DNA of 64,000 nt from Prionace glauca (lineage: Eukaryota; Chordata; Chondrichthyes; Carcharhiniformes; Carcharhinidae). The stretch lies in the NCBI GenBank assembly GCA_037974335.1, contig CM075760.1, forward strand, positions 43,590,103 to 43,654,102, in the 5' to 3' direction. The notes beneath the pieces are model-generated. The model searched no databases. It was not told the origin of the DNA and worked only from the letters and a program-made list of their open reading frames with translations. A program made the position numbers and the translations under genes. This document shows, one piece after another, positions 62,430-64,000 of the stretch; positions within the stretch are counted from its first letter, which is position 1, and each line of letters opens with the position of its first letter.

Positions 62430-63398
62430 TTAAAACCTCTTTGTGCAGTGAGAGCAACTGAACGGTCTCTCCTCAGTGTGAATGCGCTGGTGGGACATCA
62501 GATCCTGAGAGCTTTTAAAGCTACTCTCACAGTCAGAACATTCAAAGGGTCTCTCGTTGCTATGAGTGACTTTATGATTCAATAGGTGGGATAACTGAGT
62601 GAATCCCTTCCCACACACAGAGCAGCCGAATGGTTTCTCCCCAGTGTGAATTCGCTCGTGGTCCCTCAGATCTGAAGTACGTTTGAATCCGCTCCCACAG
62701 TCAGGGCATTTAAAGGGTCTCTCCTGGGTGTGAGTGATTTTGTGCCTCAACAGGTTCGATGACAGAGTGAATCCCTTCCCACACACAGAGCAGGTAAATG
62801 GCCTCTCCCCAGTGTGAACTTGCTGGTGTGCCCATACGCTGGATAACTGTGTGAATCCCTTCCCACATATGGTGCAGGTAAATGGTCTCTCTCCGGTGTG
62901 AACTCGCTGGTGTGTCCGCAGGTGGGATGACCTTTTAAACCTCTTGGTGCTATGAGAGCAGCTGAACGGTCTCTCCTCAGTGTGAATGCGCTGGTGGAAC
63001 ACCAGGTCACCAGAGGTTTTGAAGCAGCTCCCACAGTCAGAGCATTTAAAGAGTCTCTCATTAGTGTGAGTAGCTTTGTGATTCTGTAGGTTGGATGACT
63101 GAATGAAACCCTTCCCACACAGGGTGCAGGCGAACGGCTTTTCCCCAGTGTGAACTCGCTGGTGTGCCCGCAGACCGGATGACTGAGTGAATCCCTTCCC
63201 ACACTGAGAGCAGGTGAATGGCTTCTCTCCAGTGTGAACTCGCTGGTGTCTTTGCAGGGTGGATAACCAAGTGAATCCCTCCCCACACTGAGAGCAGATG
63301 AACGGCCTCTCCCCAGTGTGACTCCGTCGATGAATTTCCAGCCGAGATGGAACTTTATATTTCTTCCCACAGTCTGCACATTTCCATGGTTTCTCCAT
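62430..63398 (-). CDS. ZNF-9: C2H2 poly-zinc-finger protein, 11 fingers before a nonsense codon
   Basis: A probable nuclear DNA-binding protein. It starts at MEKPWKC (63398, CAACATGG context), shared with ZNF-2, -3 and -4. An ATG at 63434 is in frame but poorly placed. Fingers: [52 protein letters not shown] (second cysteine replaced by serine), [42 protein letters not shown], then CSHCTKRF cut by TAA at 62430-62432, where a related finger of this gene has AAA. Two fingers remain downstream in frame. The CSHCTKRF unit and its neighbours are shared with ZNF-3, so these two are close relatives. The 3' flank (62090-62303) resembles those of ZNF-2 and ZNF-6. Confidence 0.87.
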   Translation of the reverse strand: MEKPWKCADCGKKYKVPSRLEIHRRSHTGERPFICSQCGEGFTWLSTLQRHQRVHTGEKPFTCSQCGKGFTQSSGLRAHQRVHTGEKPFACTLCGKGFIQSSNLQNHKATHTNERLFKCSDCGSCFKTSGDLVFHQRIHTEERPFSCSHSTKRFKRSSHLRTHQRVHTGERPFTCTICGKGFTQLSSVWAHQQVHTGERPFTCSVCGKGFTLSSNLLRHKITHTQERPFKCPDCGSGFKRTSDLRDHERIHTGEKPFGCSVCGKGFTQLSHLLNHKVTHSNERPFECSDCESSFKSSQDLMSHQRIHTEERPFSCSHCTKRF

Positions 63399-63734
63399 GT
63401 TGCAGGTGTCCTTGCCTCTCTCTTGGGTGGGCAATCAGTGGAAGCCTCTTCCACACACATAGAACACGAGTACAGTCTCCCCGCAGTGAATGGTGTGATA
63501 TTTATTCAGGCTGTGCAACTGGTTAAAGCTTTTCAGTCAATGCACTGGAACACTCTCACTTGAATGTGTAATATGTTGGCGCTTTTCCACTGACGTTTGA
63601 AACTTTTCAAATCAAAAGACCAGACAATACTTCTAGATTTAAAGGCCAATGATAATCATATCCCAAGGAATATGACTCTGTCAGATCTAGACATGACATT
63701 TGACATTCCAGCCTGTGATTCCTTTTTCAATATC
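63399..63734 (-). other. ZNF-9 leader with ghost finger
   Basis: The exon begins at 63734 after TTTTACAG. The leader is diverged (ILKKESQAGMSN) and closed by stops. A finger relic lies at 63440-63560. The intron before it (63737-63960) matches 10490-10778 and 17904-18200. Confidence 0.55.
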
Positions 63735-63967
63735 CTGTAAAAGAAATTTACATAAGTCATCATTGTCAGTACAAGATAAAAATTCAGAATAGACAACTCT
63801 AGTTCCTACAGAATGTTCTTTCCTCTCATTGTGCAAAAGCTGTAAATCTCCATCCCACACACTCTCCCTCCATTCTTACTCTGCTGTATCTAATATTCAC
63901 CCTCCCAATTCTCCTGAAGATGCTGATTGACACATCTATGCTCACTGCGTCCTCCCTTGGCGCAGAA

Positions 63968-64000
63968 ATCATAAGAAATAGGAGCAGCAGTTGGCCATTC
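63968..64000 (-). mobile_element. LINE family A 3' end, cut by the window
   Basis: 'atcataagaaataggagcag', the antisense family A tail. Confidence 0.7.

Noticed and set aside
1-64000. CRISPR-like periodic repeats
   Set aside because: The 84-base periodicity is the zinc-finger unit. No short repeats with unique spacers exist.
1-64000. KRAB, SCAN or BTB domain upstream of the finger arrays
   Set aside because: I looked for the DVAVxFxxEEW type and similar motifs in the leaders and found none. Only the family leader described above is present.

Overview
The window is vertebrate nuclear DNA, almost certainly from a cartilaginous fish, most likely a shark. The evidence is the mixture of abundant CR1-type LINEs, tRNA-headed SINEs of the elasmobranch type (A box near TGGCACAGTGG, B box near GGTTCAATTCC), ends of a Neptune-like Penelope element, and KRAB-less C2H2 zinc-finger genes without introns in the finger region. 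The species cannot be named from the sequence. There is no sign of a prokaryote, a virus or a CRISPR array.

The genic content is one cluster of C2H2 poly-zinc-finger genes on both strands. In order they are: ZNF-1 (- 1862-2956), ZNF-2 (+ 11066-11842, older end at 12064), ZNF-3 (- 16780-17540, broken), ZNF-4 (- 30282-31430), ZNF-5 (+ 35651-37000), ZNF-6 (+ 48186-49196), ZNF-7 (+ 51235-51783), ZNF-8 (- 54966-56003) and ZNF-9 (- 62430-63398, older end at 62304). ZNF-4, -5, -6 and -8 look whole (12 to 15 fingers). The others have lost C-terminal fingers to stops or frameshifts. Finger pseudogenes lie at 37110-37495, 41270-41690 and 47500-47790. Orphan 5' leader exons lie at 5200-5384, 9534-9665 and 40205-40345, and an orphan promoter plus leader at 19240-20095. 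No KRAB, SCAN or BTB domain was seen upstream of any finger array.

The genes share their 5' architecture. CpG-rich promoters come in two types. One carries a YY1-like GCCGCCATCTT next to an NRF1-like GCGCATGCGC (6690-7110, 9070-9365, 44430-44812). The other has CCAAT boxes and a GC box, with a TATA box in ZNF-7 (18900-19310, 32840-33570, 50640-50850, 57560-58110). A short first exon leads to a conserved intron ending in a pyrimidine tract and TTTACAG or TTTCACAG, and then to the exon that carries a leader of about 40 codons and all fingers. The leader has a recognisable peptide signature in about ten copies, even where stops now interrupt it. This is the most novel-looking feature of the window. 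Several promoters sit between head-to-head leader or ZNF units and may be bidirectional.

Most of the rest is nested retroelements. LINE family A (octamer tail TTCTTATG) is at 22866-25759 and 42612-44335. LINE family B (TTCTATG tail) is at 23918-24822, inside a family A copy, and at 45143-46253, inside a SINE. Older CR1 relatives and one distinct, probably RTE-like LINE (14570-16260) fill further gaps. Penelope-like ends occur seven times or more. Two of them are near-perfect inverted dimers with 12-13 bp target duplications (32008-32595 and 33620-33887). Three tRNA-derived pseudogenes (two Val-like, one Leu-like) were found.
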